Source of the DNA: Locusta migratoria
Taxonomy: Eukaryota; Arthropoda; Insecta; Orthoptera; Acrididae
Assembly (NCBI GenBank): GCA_026315105.1
Contig: CM048746.1
Span: 565,577,940-565,641,939, forward strand
Direction of reading: 5' to 3'
Length of the DNA: 64,000 nucleotides
The notes under the pieces are model-generated. The model did no database searches. It was not told the DNA's origin and saw only the letters and a program-made list of their open reading frames with translations. Each line of letters starts with the position of its first letter. Within the stretch, counting starts at the first letter, position 1. The position numbers and the translations under genes were made by a program. Shown piece by piece: positions 11,034-22,631 of the stretch.

Positions 11034-11713
11034 AAGAGACGATGTGCGGGTGCAAGTGTTGGACACAATCGTAAACTAGGTGTCTAATAAAGCGTTAGAA
11101 TTATACCCACGACAATTACTGGATTGGACTTGAACAACCTGGACAAGATGGACGGGGAAGGAGGCAGGAGTGTGAAGGTGGGTGTTCCCCTCACTGCTTT
11201 TGCAGTGGGACGGATCACTGGGAATGGATGATGTTGGATGCCGTCGTGGAAGGGCTCGCCGCCTTGGCTGGTCATCCCGCCGAGGAATGGATGTCATCTG
11301 CGAGCTGGGTTCCCAACATGTTGCTGGCAGCCTCCTCCTCGTCTTCACACGGAGAAGACAAATAATGTGGCGCTCGTTGTGTAGTATTAGTGTAATGAGT
11401 GTTGAGCGTCACAATGTGTTGTAATGTTTGTTGTAGTATGTAATTTTGTATTGTGTAGTTTGTATGTTTTTTGTTTTTGTAAGATATCATGGCAGTGGTT
11501 TCCTGTAGTAGTGGTCCGCCTCCCCGTGGCAGGGACGGGAAACTGTCAGGAATAGCCTGTGGCCTAGCTGTAGATCTAGCTTGTAGGAACCATTGTATTA
11601 GTAGCTAGTTACTTTGTATTGTTATCACGGTCAGATATTGTTTCTAGAAAACGGACCTTTTTGTAATAAAATGTAAAAAAAATTATAAATAAAAATAAAA
11701 ATAAATAAAAAAA

Positions 11714-12920
11714 ACGACACCAATCGCGCTGTCTCGTCTTATCGCGTACTCACCATCTTCGCATCTTCATTTTTTTTTAGGACGGGCTGAAGGAGGTAAG
11801 TATATCTAGTTTCCGGGTTTTGGAGTCAAATTTCTCCCATGTTGATTTTTGTTATTGACGTGCGGGCTGACTGCTTGGCCGACGCGTACGTCACGAGAAC
11901 CAACTACAAACGCAGAAAGCGTACATCAATCCAAAGCTTTTCTCAAAAGTATAAAATTTTCAGCAAGTCATTTCTTACTTCAAAGAAATTTGTCAAGGAA
12001 ACCGCAACCTGTACAACCTGTGACAATGATATCTTTTCCCCATCGATGTTACTAAAAGCCGCCCGACTGTAACACTGACATTCTATGACCTGTACCTACC
12101 AAATTGTAAAGGTACAGGTACACATTTAGATGCCTGTACCTTATAGCATTTTCGTTTTCCGTTCAGATATGTTGGCAACAACAGAGCTACTTTATCTTTG
12201 GGAACGGTGTTGTTGCATCGCTGGAGACAGGAGCGCGTGGGTAGGAGAGGATCACAGACAAAAATTACTATACAGGCACCCTTGCTTCTATGACTGAAGC
12301 CTGACTTCGCCATCTTGCTTCACCTCACGTCAAAAAGTTTCCGTATGGCGCTATTACGATCTATCACGAAACTGACGTTATAAGCTATGTCAGTTGATTT
12401 AAACATGCTTCACGTTTGAACTAGTACTTACGTAGTAGTTAAATTTAACACATACATTGTAGAATCGTGTTATGAGAAGAACATGTTACATACACTTTAC
12501 GCACACTGAAGTTACCGAACAACTAATCACTTGCCAGAAGAATACACATACGTGTTATACACGACAAATAGCACTTTTGTAACGGCTATACTATTGAAAG
12601 AAAAGCCAATGTTGAACAAAACTAGTAGCAGATAAATAAAAACAGTAATTTAACGCGACTTATTGCTGTATTTTTCAAAGCAGATCGTAGATTTCGTAAG
12701 AACACTCAAAATAATAAACATACGTTTTATCTACGACAAATAGCTCTTTTATAATGACCATACTACTGAAAAAAATGCAGAAGTTTAATGAAATTGGCAA
12801 CAGATTAATGAAATCAGAGAATCAATACGACTTATTACTATATATTTATATCTTCCGTCTTCTGTACGAAAAATTACAGTCATACACACCTCACGAGTTG
12901 ACCATCAAGACATAACTGTA
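11714..12920. other. Unassigned interior of inverted-repeat region
   Basis: No coding motif was recognised. Open frames are under 78 codons. It probably belongs to the interior of the 9831-13081 element. Confidence 0.4.
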
Positions 12921-13324
12921 ACGACAGCATAGTTAAGTCAGTTTATCTGTGCTTTTACGACTGTTTTCTGTATTTACACACACGACTGCTCATATTTATA
13001 GTATAGAAGTATGGCGAAGAGACTACAGTAACACCAGTGATACTGTATATGGCATTGCTAGTGTAGTAATATATGGCTGTGGAGGGACACTAGAATCACA
13101 GTCTAACATATGCAGACCCAACTCTCGCGCAGATTTTTGTTCTACACTGCGATAGCAGCGCTCCAAGTGGCTGGCAAGCTACATTTCTGAATACGATATT
13201 GGATGAGTGCGCGTAATATCGTTCATATTAACATACTTTTTACATAAGGGAACGTATGTAGTGCCACAAAACTAGGGAATAACGTAATAATAGTTCTACA
13301 TTCGTCTTTCTTTGATTTTCTGTA

Positions 13325-13630
13325 ATCTCTACATCTACATCTACATGAGATACTCTGAAAATCACATTTAAGTGCCTGGCAGAGGGTTCATCGAATCACC
13401 GTTATACCATTTGTCTCCCATTCCATTCTCGAATAGCGTGGGGAAGAAAGAACACCTGAATCTCTCCGTTCCAGCTCTGATTTTTCGTATTTTATTCTGA
13501 TGATCATTTCTACCTATGTAAGTGGGAGTCAACAATATATTTTCACAATCGGAGGAGAATGTTGGCGATTATAGTTTCGTAAGTAGCCCACGCCGCAGCG
13601 ATAACTGATAAGCGCCGTCGTACCTGACAA
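13325..13630 (-). mobile_element. CR1/Jockey-like LINE 3' fragment
   Basis: Read on the minus strand, it contains TCTCCTCCGATTGTGAAAAT, then CCCTCTGCCAGGCACTTAAA and finally the (ATGTAG)n 3' microsatellite, seen on the plus strand as repeated CTACAT at 13331-13347. It matches the fragments at 30600-30955 (plus strand) and 24100-24560 (plus strand). It is 5'-truncated and carries no open frame. Confidence 0.85.
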
Positions 13631-13639
13631 GGTACGAAA

Positions 13640-14280
13640 CTATACATTACAGGACAGTTTATTTACAATTATCTTTTAACTTACAGGTTTCTACTGAATC
13701 AGTTCATTTTCTATTAATAGTAAAATATGGTTAGGAAATCCCTGAAGACCTGTCGTTTGGCAGAAAGACGTTGCTTTTCTACTCAAGAACGTCAAGGTTC
13801 TTCACTACAATTCCATTAAAATCGGTGAGGATGGAACGTAGGAAACGTATATAGAATGCAATAACTACAGCATTTAACGTACCAATCAGCCACCACAGCT
13901 GCAGTGAAGGAAAAACGACGCAGGCGTAGCAATAAAACGGCAACAGCAATTAAACGTTTTCCAACAAAGAAAAACGCAATTTCACAATTGTTGCTACAGC
14001 TGAACCATAAACGCCAAGAATCTTCAAAACATTCGCTTTTCAAACTAAAGTATTTACACTCAAAAGAATATGCCCATATAAGGAAGAAAAGTGAAATGTA
14101 AAAATGTGCGAATCATTAAACTCCACACCGAATTGAAACGCGTCATAAAACAGTTTGTCATAGTAATAACAGACCATAACAGAAATTTGTGTTTCACTTA
14201 TGTTTATAGTCTACCTACGTTCTGCGGAATAAGTTGCAAATATACAAGTATTCATATATTATTCAAAATTAAATGCTAAG
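13640..14280. other. Unassigned
   Basis: Open frames of at most 75 codons without motifs. No repeat structure was recognised. Confidence 0.4.
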
Positions 14281-14560
14281 ATCACAAATTAATAATTTAT
14301 TGAATGACGACCGGTTTCGGTGAACTGTGTCACCATAATCTGGTCATATATATTTTTACAACTGGTCATCTGTCAAAAATATAAAAGACATGCAAGAAAT
14401 AACGTACAAACTTAAAAAATAATACATATTTGGGGTTAAGAGGCACTAACCCTACCTTATTAAAAACAGATAGAAAGTAATAAGTGCAACATAGCACTTA
14501 GTCAATATATAAATACACAAGTTACAACATGACAGCTTACAAAATACTGACAGCTTTGAT
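14281..14560. repeat. Dispersed repeat with ACCGGTTTCG core
   Basis: It shares several blocks with 51520-51710: ATTAATAATTTATT, AATGACGACCGGTTTCG, ATAAGTG followed by AACATAGCACTTA, and CAGCTTACA followed by ACTGACAGCT. Family unknown. Elements with an ACCGGTTTCG core are common in insect repeats, but I cannot assign the class. Confidence 0.65.
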
Positions 14561-14644
14561 GATTCTAGTCTAGTTATTGGTGCATGGTGGCAGTACCATA
14601 GCAGGATACTGTTTGTAAGCTAGTTTCACAGAAGGTATTTATTA

Positions 14645-17404
14645 CATAAAATTACATTAAGGATGAACAGGATTTCTGGTCAGGTGAGTACAGCATTATA
14701 AATACAAAATCAGTTGGGGGTATCACAGGAGTAGGATTGATAATGAATAAGAAAATAGGAATGCGGGTAAACTACTATGACCAGCACAGTGATCGCATTA
14801 TCATTGTCAAGATAGATACGAAGCCAACACCGACAACAGTAGTACAGGTTTATATGCCAACTAGCTCTGCCGATGATGAGGAAATCGAAGAAATATATGA
14901 GGAGCTAAAGGAAATTATTCAGACAATTAAGGGTGAGGAAAACTTAATTGTTATGGGAGACTGGAATTCGGTAGTAGGACAAGGAAGGGAAGGGAAGATA
15001 GTAGGTGAATATGGTCTGGGCAAAAGGAATGAAAGAGGAAGCCGCCTGGTAGAATTTTGCACAGAACATAATTTAGTTATAACAAACACCTGGTTCAAGA
15101 ATCACAAAAGAAGGTTGTATACGTGGAAGAGATCAGGACACACCGGGAGATACCAGATAGATTTTATAATGATAAGACATAGATTTCGGAACCAGGTTTT
15201 ACAGTGTAAGACGTACCCAGAGGCAGATATAGACTCTGACCATAACTTGTTGGTTATGAACTGTAGACTGAAACTGAAGAAACTACAAAAAGGTAGGAAA
15301 ATAAGGAGATGGGACCTGGATAAATTGAAGGAACCTGAGGTTCTTAAGAATTTCAGAGGGAGCTTTAGACAACAATTGACAGAAACAGGGGAAAATAAAA
15401 CAGTAGAGGAGGAATGGGTAAAATTGAGAGATGAAATAGTGAAGGTAGCAGAGGACAAAATAGGTAGGAAGGAAAGACCTACAAAAAATCTTTGGATATC
15501 ACAGGAGATACTAAATGTAATCGATGAAAGGAGAAAATACAAAAATGCAGTAAATGAAACAGGCAAAATGGAGTACAGACGACTAAGAAATGAGATTGAC
15601 AGGAAGTGCAAAATGGCTAAGCAGGAGTGGCTAGAAGGCAAATGCAAGGATGTAGAAGAATGTATAAATAGGGAAAAAATAGATACAGCCTACAGGAAAA
15701 TAAAAGAAACATTTGGAGATAAGAAAAACAGCTCTATGAATATCAAGGACACTGATGGAAAACCAGTTCTCAGCAAAGAAGGGAAAGCTGAAAGGTGGAA
15801 AGAGTATATAGAGAGGCTCTACGAAGGAAATGAACTTCGAGACAATATTGTAGGAAGGGAAGAGGATGTAGATGAAGATGAAATAGGTGATACTGTACTG
15901 AGAGAAGAATTTGACAGAGCCCTGAAAGACCTAAGTCGAAACAAGGCCCCTGGGGTAGATGATATTCCCTTAGAGCTACTGAAGTCTCTGGGAGAACCAG
16001 CCATGACCAACCTGTTTCACCTGGTGTGTAAGATGTATGAGACAGGCGAAGTACCCTCAGACTTTAAGGAAAATGTTATTATCCCCATTCCAAAGAAAGC
16101 AGGTGCAGACAGGTGTGGAAACTACAGAACCATCGGTTTAATAAGTCATGGTTGCAAAATATTAACACGAATTATATACAGAAGGATGGAAAAGCTGGTA
16201 GAAGCCGACCTCGGGGAAGATCAGTTTGGGTTCAGGAGAAATGTAGGAACACGGGAGGCAATACTCACTTTACGGCTTATCCTAGAAGATAGATTAAGAA
16301 AAGGCAAACCTACATTTCTAGCTTTTGTAGATCTGGAGAAGGCTTTTGACAATGTTGATTGGAATAAACTCTTTCAAGTTCTGAAGCAAGCAGGAATAAA
16401 ATATAGGGAGCGTAAGGTTATTTACAACTTGTACAAAAACCAGACAGCGGTTGTCAGAGTTGAAGGGCATGAAAGGGATGCAGTGGTTGGAAAGGGAGTA
16501 AGACAGGGATGTAGTCTTTCTCCATTGTTATTCAATTTGTACATTGAGCAAGCCATAAAGGAAAGCAAGGATAAATTTGGTGAAGGAATTAAAGTTCAGG
16601 GGGAAGAATTAAAAACATTGCGTTTTGCCGACGACATAGTAATTCTGTCAGATACAGCAAAGGACCTGGAAGAGCAATTGAACGGAATGGACAGCGTGCT
16701 GAAAGGAGCACATAAGATGAACATTAACAAGAGCAAAACTAGGGTAATGGAGTGCAGTTTAAGAAAATCAGAAGTTGCTGAAGGAATTAGATTGGGAAAC
16801 GAAGCAATAAAGGAGGTAGATGAGTTTTGTTACTTGGGCAGTAAAATAACAAATAATGGTCGCAGTACAGAGGATATAAAATGCAGAATGGCAATAGGAA
16901 GAAAAGCGTTCTTGAAAAAGAGAAATTTGTTAACATCGAATATTGATTTAAGCCTAAGGAAGTCCTTTCTGAAGGCATTTGTGTGGAGTGTTGCCTTGTA
17001 TGGGAGTGAGACATGGACGATAAACAGTGCGGACAGGAAGAGGATTGAGGCTTTTGAAATATGGTGCTACAGAAGAATGCTGAAGATTAGGTGGGTGGAT
17101 CGCGTAACCAATGAGCAGGTACTGAACAGAATTGGGGAGAAAAGAAATTTCTGGCATACCTTGACTAAAAGAAGGGATAGATTGGTAGGACACATTCTTA
17201 GACATGAAGGAATTGTGAATTTAGCATTGGAGGGAAGTGTGTGGGGTAAAAATCGCAGAGGAAGACCAAGAAATGGGTACAGTAAGCAGATTCAGACAGA
17301 TGTAGGTTGCCGTTCTTATGTGGAGATGAAGAGACTTGCTCAGGATAGGGTATTGTCGAGAGCTGCATCAAACCAGTCTCCGGACTGAAGACCACAACAA
17401 CAAC
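14645..17404 (+). mobile_element. RTE-clade LINE, 5'-truncated, long open frame
   Basis: The element lacks its first part and starts inside the endonuclease. It ends in a short 3' tail with ACAACAACAAC (17396-17406) immediately after the stop codon region, as in other RTE elements with minimal 3' UTRs. Fragments of the same family lie at 36810-38245 and 61225-61409, both on the minus strand, and the last ~95 bp recurs at 45393-45488. Target duplications could not be defined by eye. Confidence 0.9.
14650..17388 (+). CDS. RTE-type endonuclease/reverse transcriptase, N-terminally truncated
   Basis: Encodes the retrotransposon polyprotein that nicks target DNA and reverse-transcribes its own RNA at the nick. 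The frame is open from 14650 (stop at 14647-14649) to TGA at 17386-17388, 912 codons, with no internal lesion. The first ATG is at 14743, but homology-like residues (FWSGEYSIINTKSVGGITG) precede it, so the true start is lost by truncation. Numbering from the TTG at 14737: apurinic-type endonuclease motifs GDWN (74-77), YQIDFIM (139-145) and SDHN (167-170); reverse transcriptase motif A AFVDLEKAFD with D532; motif B-like GVRQGCSLSPLLFNLY; catalytic FADD with D632-D633. A C-terminal stretch with WRRMLKI-like and RDRLVGHILRH words ends in SNQSPD. The first ~60-80 residues of the endonuclease, with part of its active site, are missing, so autonomous activity is unlikely although the RT half looks intact. 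Confidence 0.93.
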   Translation, partial: NYIKDEQDFWSGEYSIINTKSVGGITGVGLIMNKKIGMRVNYYDQHSDRIIIVKIDTKPTPTTVVQVYMPTSSADDEEIEEIYEELKEIIQTIKGEENLIVMGDWNSVVGQGREGKIVGEYGLGKRNERGSRLVEFCTEHNLVITNTWFKNHKRRLYTWKRSGHTGRYQIDFIMIRHRFRNQVLQCKTYPEADIDSDHNLLVMNCRLKLKKLQKGRKIRRWDLDKLKEPEVLKNFRGSFRQQLTETGENKTVEEEWVKLRDEIVKVAEDKIGRKERPTKNLWISQEILNVIDERRKYKNAVNETGKMEYRRLRNEIDRKCKMAKQEWLEGKCKDVEECINREKIDTAYRKIKETFGDKKNSSMNIKDTDGKPVLSKEGKAERWKEYIERLYEGNELRDNIVGREEDVDEDEIGDTVLREEFDRALKDLSRNKAPGVDDIPLELLKSLGEPAMTNLFHLVCKMYETGEVPSDFKENVIIPIPKKAGADRCGNYRTIGLISHGCKILTRIIYRRMEKLVEADLGEDQFGFRRNVGTREAILTLRLILEDRLRKGKPTFLAFVDLEKAFDNVDWNKLFQVLKQAGIKYRERKVIYNLYKNQTAVVRVEGHERDAVVGKGVRQGCSLSPLLFNLYIEQAIKESKDKFGEGIKVQGEELKTLRFADDIVILSDTAKDLEEQLNGMDSVLKGAHKMNINKSKTRVMECSLRKSEVAEGIRLGNEAIKEVDEFCYLGSKITNNGRSTEDIKCRMAIGRKAFLKKRNLLTSNIDLSLRKSFLKAFVWSVALYGSETWTINSADRKRIEAFEIWCYRRMLKIRWVDRVTNEQVLNRIGEKRNFWHTLTKRRDRLVGHILRHEGIVNLALEGSVWGKNRRGRPRNGYSKQIQTDVGCRSYVEMKRLAQDRVLSRAASNQSPD

Positions 17405-18119
17405 ACATATGTTCATAACATTGTAATCATGATAAACGTTTATAGAAAATTTCAGTATCAAAACGTTAAAACAAATCTACTAATGTACGTCCATAGTTAC
17501 ATATATTTACCAGTAGTGGCCAGTGGTACTTCAAGCTTGATGCTACACGCAAGTTATAGTCTATGTATGAGTGACATTACGATTACATAATTATTTTATG
17601 TGGTATACCTTAAATAGGAGTACAATTTCCAATTAAGTTCACAATTCGCTGAAAGGGTGTAATGTATAATAAGATGAATGGTGCGAACCAATACAATTTG
17701 CAGTGCTGATGGCTTAATAGAAAGAACAGAGGGGTATTGGATGGGAGACGACTCACAGCCTAAGTAGTCGTCATTCAATAAATCATTAATTTGCGATCTT
17801 GGCATTTAATTTCGAAGAATATAAAACTATCAGATCGCCTCCAAAAGCGACATAGTCAGGTAATCTTATACACATATCCGTAAGTATTAGTTCATAAAGA
17901 AGTTGTTCTTTATATCAATGAAACAGTTAAATTTGGCTGTTTGTACATTAATTTCGGTATTTTGTAAGTCTATTGATATTTTACTAATTCTTGTAACGCA
18001 AAAATTACACTGTTTCATTAATAAAGTACAAAATAATTATCAAACAATCCTGCGGCAGCTTCCCCAGCGCTAGGAAGCGCCAGTGTCTTAACTTTCAGTT
18101 GGTTATATCGCAGTAGTAT
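17405..18119. other. Unassigned
   Basis: AT-rich with short open frames only. No repeat boundary was recognised. Confidence 0.4.
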
Positions 18120-18400
18120 GAGTCACGACTAAAGATGGCCGCTGTTTCAATGTTTCGAAACAGTATTTCAATACACCGAAGTGTTTCAGTGTTTCTAAAT
18201 CGCCATGTTTCACGGTTTCGAAACCGACGTCATTCATTCTGCTCGGTTTCGGATCATATTCGCGGACGATTCTGAAACAGTTCCGACCTGTCCTTTTCAC
18301 AGTTTCAGGCCAATAATTCAGGAAGGTGGAACTGACGATTGTATCGAAACAGTGGTGTTTCATTTTTCTGAAGCTCGGCACAGATACACATTTAACGTAC
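18120..18400. repeat. GTTTC/GAAAC-rich quasi-palindromic stretch
   Basis: About a dozen GTTTC or GAAAC words occur on both strands, several in local palindromes such as TGTTTCGAAACA and GGTTTCGAAACC. The open frames (18103-18381 minus, 18205-18420 plus) follow from this composition. Origin unknown. Confidence 0.5.
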
Positions 18401-18849
18401 TAGTATATGAACAGTTTTAAGTGTGACAAAAATTAAGGGAATCCTGTGAGTCTGCAGCTTAAGATTACTGAAATTAAGATTCGTTACTAAAGTGACAGCT
18501 GTAGTCAGAAATGACATAATATCTGCAGCATAAACGTAAATTACAATACAACAACACTCACTCTTACGTTTACATGCAACACATCTTCCGGAAGACGTAA
18601 ACCGTTTTTCGCTGTCGTGTTTACATTTCACAGCCTGAATCTGATTTCCTAGCCCGCTTAATATGGCGGCTAAAAAACAGCTGATTCAATTCATGATTTA
18701 GTCAGCAAGATCGCAATTTTTCTTTACTTAAATAAACAGATTCATTATGACTCTAATATTTATACTTTTATTTCACAGTAGAAAACGTCACTCTGTCCAT
18801 ATGTGCTGAAAATTCTTAACAAGGAAACACAATATCTCACAAGCCAAGA

Positions 18850-19035
18850 ACGCTTCAAAAACGGTTGCGTTTACATGGGCACGAAAATCGATTGCGGAAC
18901 TGGAAAACCGCATTGCAGAAGTGGATTTCGAGAATCGATTTTGGAGTGTTTACATGACCAACCAAAAGCGGATTTGGAAAATCGGTTTACGAAATCCGGT
19001 TTTGGGAGCCCATGTAAACGGGTCGACTTGTTGTA
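18850..19035. repeat. Short palindromic MITE-like element
   Basis: The ends are inverted: CGTTTACATGGGC near 18869 and GCCCATGTAAACG near 19008. The interior holds further inverted GAAATC/GATTTC and CGGTTTT/AAAACCG words. There is no coding capacity. The target duplication is unclear. Confidence 0.5.
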
Positions 19036-19669
19036 TTGAAATATCCATAGAAATTCTACGTTTAGCAGTCTATTTACGGTAATTATATCAAAAACATACA
19101 ACTAAAACAACAGTATAAAGCCTGAAATGACATATGATAAATCTAACATAATGTGCCGCAGATGACGTATTTTGTTTTTATATTTCCGTATTACGAAAGT
19201 CTGGACGGAAAATGAAACCGTGAATTAAACATATTTCCAAAACTCGAATTTTAAAATAAGGTTTATTTTAGTAAAGTATCCAGCAGTGCTATAACGATGT
19301 ATAAAAACATAAACCTTTTCAAAATGTTAGTTCAATAAATTTAATGTTCAATATGCCTTTATAATATGAAACATAGGTTAGCACAGACAACACCTATCGA
19401 AATTAGAAACTAGAATAGTTATAGCTACCTCCACAAAAACCAGTATAATAGACATAAAAAGTCAGTCCTTAGCTAATGGTACAGCAGAAATGACACTTAT
19501 TGCGAAAGCAGTGCATTTGGTGCAAAGGTAAAATTTTGGTCCCGGCGACCTCGCTTGATTATGTTGGCAACATAAAAAAAGGTGCAGAAAATCCTCGACA
19601 AGATGTTAACATTCTTAGAAATCCAAATAAAATGATTTGATTGGTGTTTAGTATAGATAATGAAGTAAA

Positions 19670-19860
19670 TAAATAATGCTGCTGGTGCTCAACGGTTGAC
19701 ATGTTCTTCTATGTAGCCTCATCCACTCAGTGAAAGTAATTGTCCTCATAAAACGAAGTGTCCATGACAAAACATTTGCTTTGTCACGCGACTGGCTAAT
19801 GTCAACGTCACATGACTGCCAACATTATCACGCGAGGCCGCAAGGCCGATAAGTAAAATT
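19670..19860. repeat. Diverged dispersed repeat, copy 1
   Basis: It shares AATAATGCTG(C/T)T...GTGCTC near its start and a CCAACAT ... CCG ... GTAAAATTT end with 21240-21360 and 22860-23015. Very degenerate; family unknown. Confidence 0.4.
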
Positions 19861-19913
19861 TCAAACGTTCGTTATTCTATGGGACCAAACTACGTTGGTC
19901 ATCAGTCCCTAAT
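19861..19913 (-). mobile_element. SINE 3'-end remnant
   Basis: TATGGGACCAAACTACGTTG followed by GTCATCAGTCCCTAA matches the 3' half of the SINE at 20122-20324 on the minus strand. About 50 bp remain. Confidence 0.6.
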
Positions 19914-20121
19914 GTAAAATTTAACCGGTGGTCAAATTTAACCGCGGCATGTAAATAAAAGTTTATTTTTTCTCTTATAGTTGCTATCCTCACACTAGGT
20001 TTGCGGTTCTATAGGAGCACTTATTGAGTATACACTGGCGATGACACAATAAACAGGCCCAGAATATTTCCCATCTGTAATCGCCACTGTATATGTTAGT
20101 CTGGAGTGGTCTGGATTAGAA

Positions 20122-20324
20122 AATTCAAATTGAAATGTCTGTAAATCTATCGGACCAAACTGCGTGGTCATCAGTCCATAGCTTTCAAACTACTTAAACC
20201 TAGGTAAACTAACCTACGGACAAACACACACACCCATGCCCGAGGGAGGACTCGAACCTCCACGGCGAGCAACCGCGCGCTCCGCAGCGAGGTGCTTTAG
20301 ACCGCTCGGCTACTCCACCGCGGC
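20122..20324 (-). mobile_element. tRNA-derived SINE (type B tail), complete, 13 bp TSD
   Basis: A 203 bp SINE on the minus strand. The head reads CCGCGGTGGAGTAGCCGAGC with B-box GGTTCGAGTCC, followed by TGCCTCGGGCATGG-like and GGACTGATGACCACGCAG-like blocks. A perfect target duplication, GTCTGGATTAGAA, lies at 20109-20121 and 20325-20337. It differs from type A in the anticodon-arm region and in a TTTGGTCCGATAGATTTAC-like 3' end. Confidence 0.93.
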
Positions 20325-20396
20325 GTCTGGATTAGAATTGCGCTGAGAGAAGTCAATAATGTCATTGAGAGTCGATATACTGTGATTGCAGGGAGT

Positions 20397-20399
<3 letters not shown>

Positions 20400-20435
<36 letters not shown>
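20400..20435 (+). repeat. Poly-T tract (36 T)
   Basis: An uninterrupted T run about 60 bp downstream of the SINE's target duplication. Confidence 0.95.
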
Positions 20436-20439
20436 CGTT

Positions 20440-22631
20440 TTGGAAGCATCCTGAAATATTACTGATAATATTAATATATAGACGAACTCTTATTAGTATT
20501 TCAACAAAGGTGAGAAGTCTTTCTGTTATTAATTATTGAATTTTTCGAGGTGGCATCTAAGTTGTGCGGTCAGGGATTCAATTCAAATGATAATTCACAT
20601 TTAATAATGATTGACATTTCGTGATATGTCACTAGTAATGGTTTATTAATTTAATTTTTGTATTTTATTCATTTATTTTAGTTTGGTAGAATAAAAAATA
20701 ATTTTGAAATAATATTTGTGCTTATATCTTGCTTCAAAATTGTGTACTTTGACACTGGCGGTTCATATAATTTGGAAAATATTGAAGATTACTGTTAGTC
20801 ACATTCGAGGATAATATTTTGTAGCACAGTATTGCACGTCACTGCTCTTTTGAAGTTGATATTTTCATATCACAGTAGATCGCTTCTGTTTTTTTTTTCT
20901 TTTTTTTGTGATTGTTTATCAAATAGAGAGGGGAGGTGAACATAATGTCTCCGTTTGTGCTGTGTCCGATAGTTTTCCTGTTCTTATATTTCGTGATGTA
21001 TGTTCCTTCCTGGTTCTGCGATACATAGACTAGTCGCTTAGATTTACATCTGCTCTATTATGCAGGGCGAAACTTAGGATTCAGTGTTCTTAGACATTAT
21101 CTTCGATTCATAAAAGGAAAATTTTTATTTTCGGCCTGGGCACCGTAAAATGATTATATTGGTAAATACCTTCGAATGCTCTTTGGAAACTCAAATCACA
21201 TAGAATAAGACAGAATATTTTTTCACGTTCACTGTGAAGTAAATAACTAATGCTGTTCATGCTCCATTGTTAATTAGCTTCGTAAAACTAAAATTTTATT
21301 ACCAACATCCAACATTAGCACACTATGGTGCCGATGCCGTAGGTAAAATTTAACCTCGTAAATACATTTGTCTGAATATCTGGTATCGAAGGTATCATGC
21401 TTCAAGCACGTATATAAGCACATTGAAACCGGCCATCATTGAAAAAATACGAATAAATAACCGTAAATGAAGAGAAGTGATCAAATGGCGTCAAAGCCTT
21501 CCACTGAATATACTTTTTTATTTAAATGTGTGTTGAAATAATCGTGATTTGCCGACAATCTGACTGAAAAGGGGCATCCATTTTTAAATGTCAATGAAGT
21601 ATTTCCGTTCGAAAAAATACTTTGTTAGTAGAGAACATTGTAAATATGAAATGCGAATGGTGTGAACGTGCTTCTGCTACAAGTACTGTACCATCCGCAT
21701 GAATGTGAGGCCTTTGATCCAGCTGGCAGCTGTAACAAATAATAGCGCCATCATAAACCAAGTATATTTCTCTCTTTGGTGAAATTTTATAATAAAGTGT
21801 TGTAAATAATGTGGACTAATTGCGTCCCACTATATAGATTAATCCACAATCTATTACTCGTTTTTCACGTACTGTAGCTAGTTCGAAATTTCTCTATTTA
21901 TGTGTTGATTTATCAGTTTTGCGAAAAATCATTGAATTCTTATCATTTGTTACTATATGTGAAGACGAGGTGACGTACACCAATATTCTTACCTTTCGCT
22001 GTGGTTTCAGTCGGTTTTCTTAATTCAAACCCTTTTTTAATGATTATTTGCAGCTTTCCTTTCATCTGTGACTCCTACTAATGCTCTTTTGTCTCATATA
22101 AGAAACAGTTTCCTATACGCAGATATGAAAACGAAACACACACATTAGTTTCTGCAGTTAAAAGAATCAAATTTTTTATGATTGTTTCTAAAAATTGCAC
22201 TTATCACTATATGATACCTGCGTATGAGTTTTGCTTTAATTCTGTAAATGTGGGTACGAATAAAAAATCTTGTTAACATATAGCACAGTACCACGACTAC
22301 AGTCAACTCACAAGAAATGGAACCTAGTTCTTTTTTAATTTGTTTCAAATGAAGGTCTGCGGTTCTGACTTAGTAATGACCCACAGGCCACAGCAAAAGC
22401 CCGTATTACACGATTTCCTTGTCAAAAATTTACATCATATATTTACATCATAAAAATTTGATAGTGTAATAGGAAATTTGACCTAATGTTTCGCAATGGA
22501 TTTGTCTTCTGTTCACTGTAATGAGAAATGTAACAGCTTGAAGCGCTAGGATTGATGTAGTTCTTGGACCGCGCTTATTAGAAAACAAACCTCCTTGTTT
22601 CAAAACATGACGTCGACGTTGGAGGTGGTGA
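20440..22631. other. Unassigned, AT-rich
   Basis: No coding motif was recognised. It contains repeat copy 2 at 21240-21360. Confidence 0.45.
21240..21360. repeat. Diverged dispersed repeat, copy 2
   Basis: Contains TAATGCTGTTCATGCTCCAT and ends in GCCGTAGGTAAAATTTAACC, matching copies at 19670 and 22860 in the same orientation. Confidence 0.4.

Larger units (their letters stand above)
10190..11713 (+). mobile_element. 5'-truncated non-LTR retrotransposon (R1/I-like), 3' end
   Basis: The C-terminal coding end plus 3' UTR of a LINE. The UTR ends in an AATAAA-bearing A-rich tail near 11665-11713 (repeated TAAATAAAAATAAAA-like words). It lies directly after another LINE's 3' tail (10105-10186) and is interrupted by the palindromic tRNA-bearing retroposon at 10602-10955. 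Confidence 0.75.
9831..13081. mobile_element. Element or region bounded by ~160 bp inverted repeats
   Basis: Left arm 9831-9990 and right arm 12921-13081 are inverted copies at about 75-80% by eye. Both begin CACAG then CATATATTACTA and share AGCAGTCGTGTGTGT and ACAGAAAACAGTCGTAAAA. The 2.9 kb interior encodes no transposase but contains LINE-derived sequence (10105-11713) that looks like a later insertion. The simplest reading is an old non-autonomous DNA transposon with long TIRs. An exact target duplication was not found, so the outer limits are uncertain by several bases. Confidence 0.65.
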
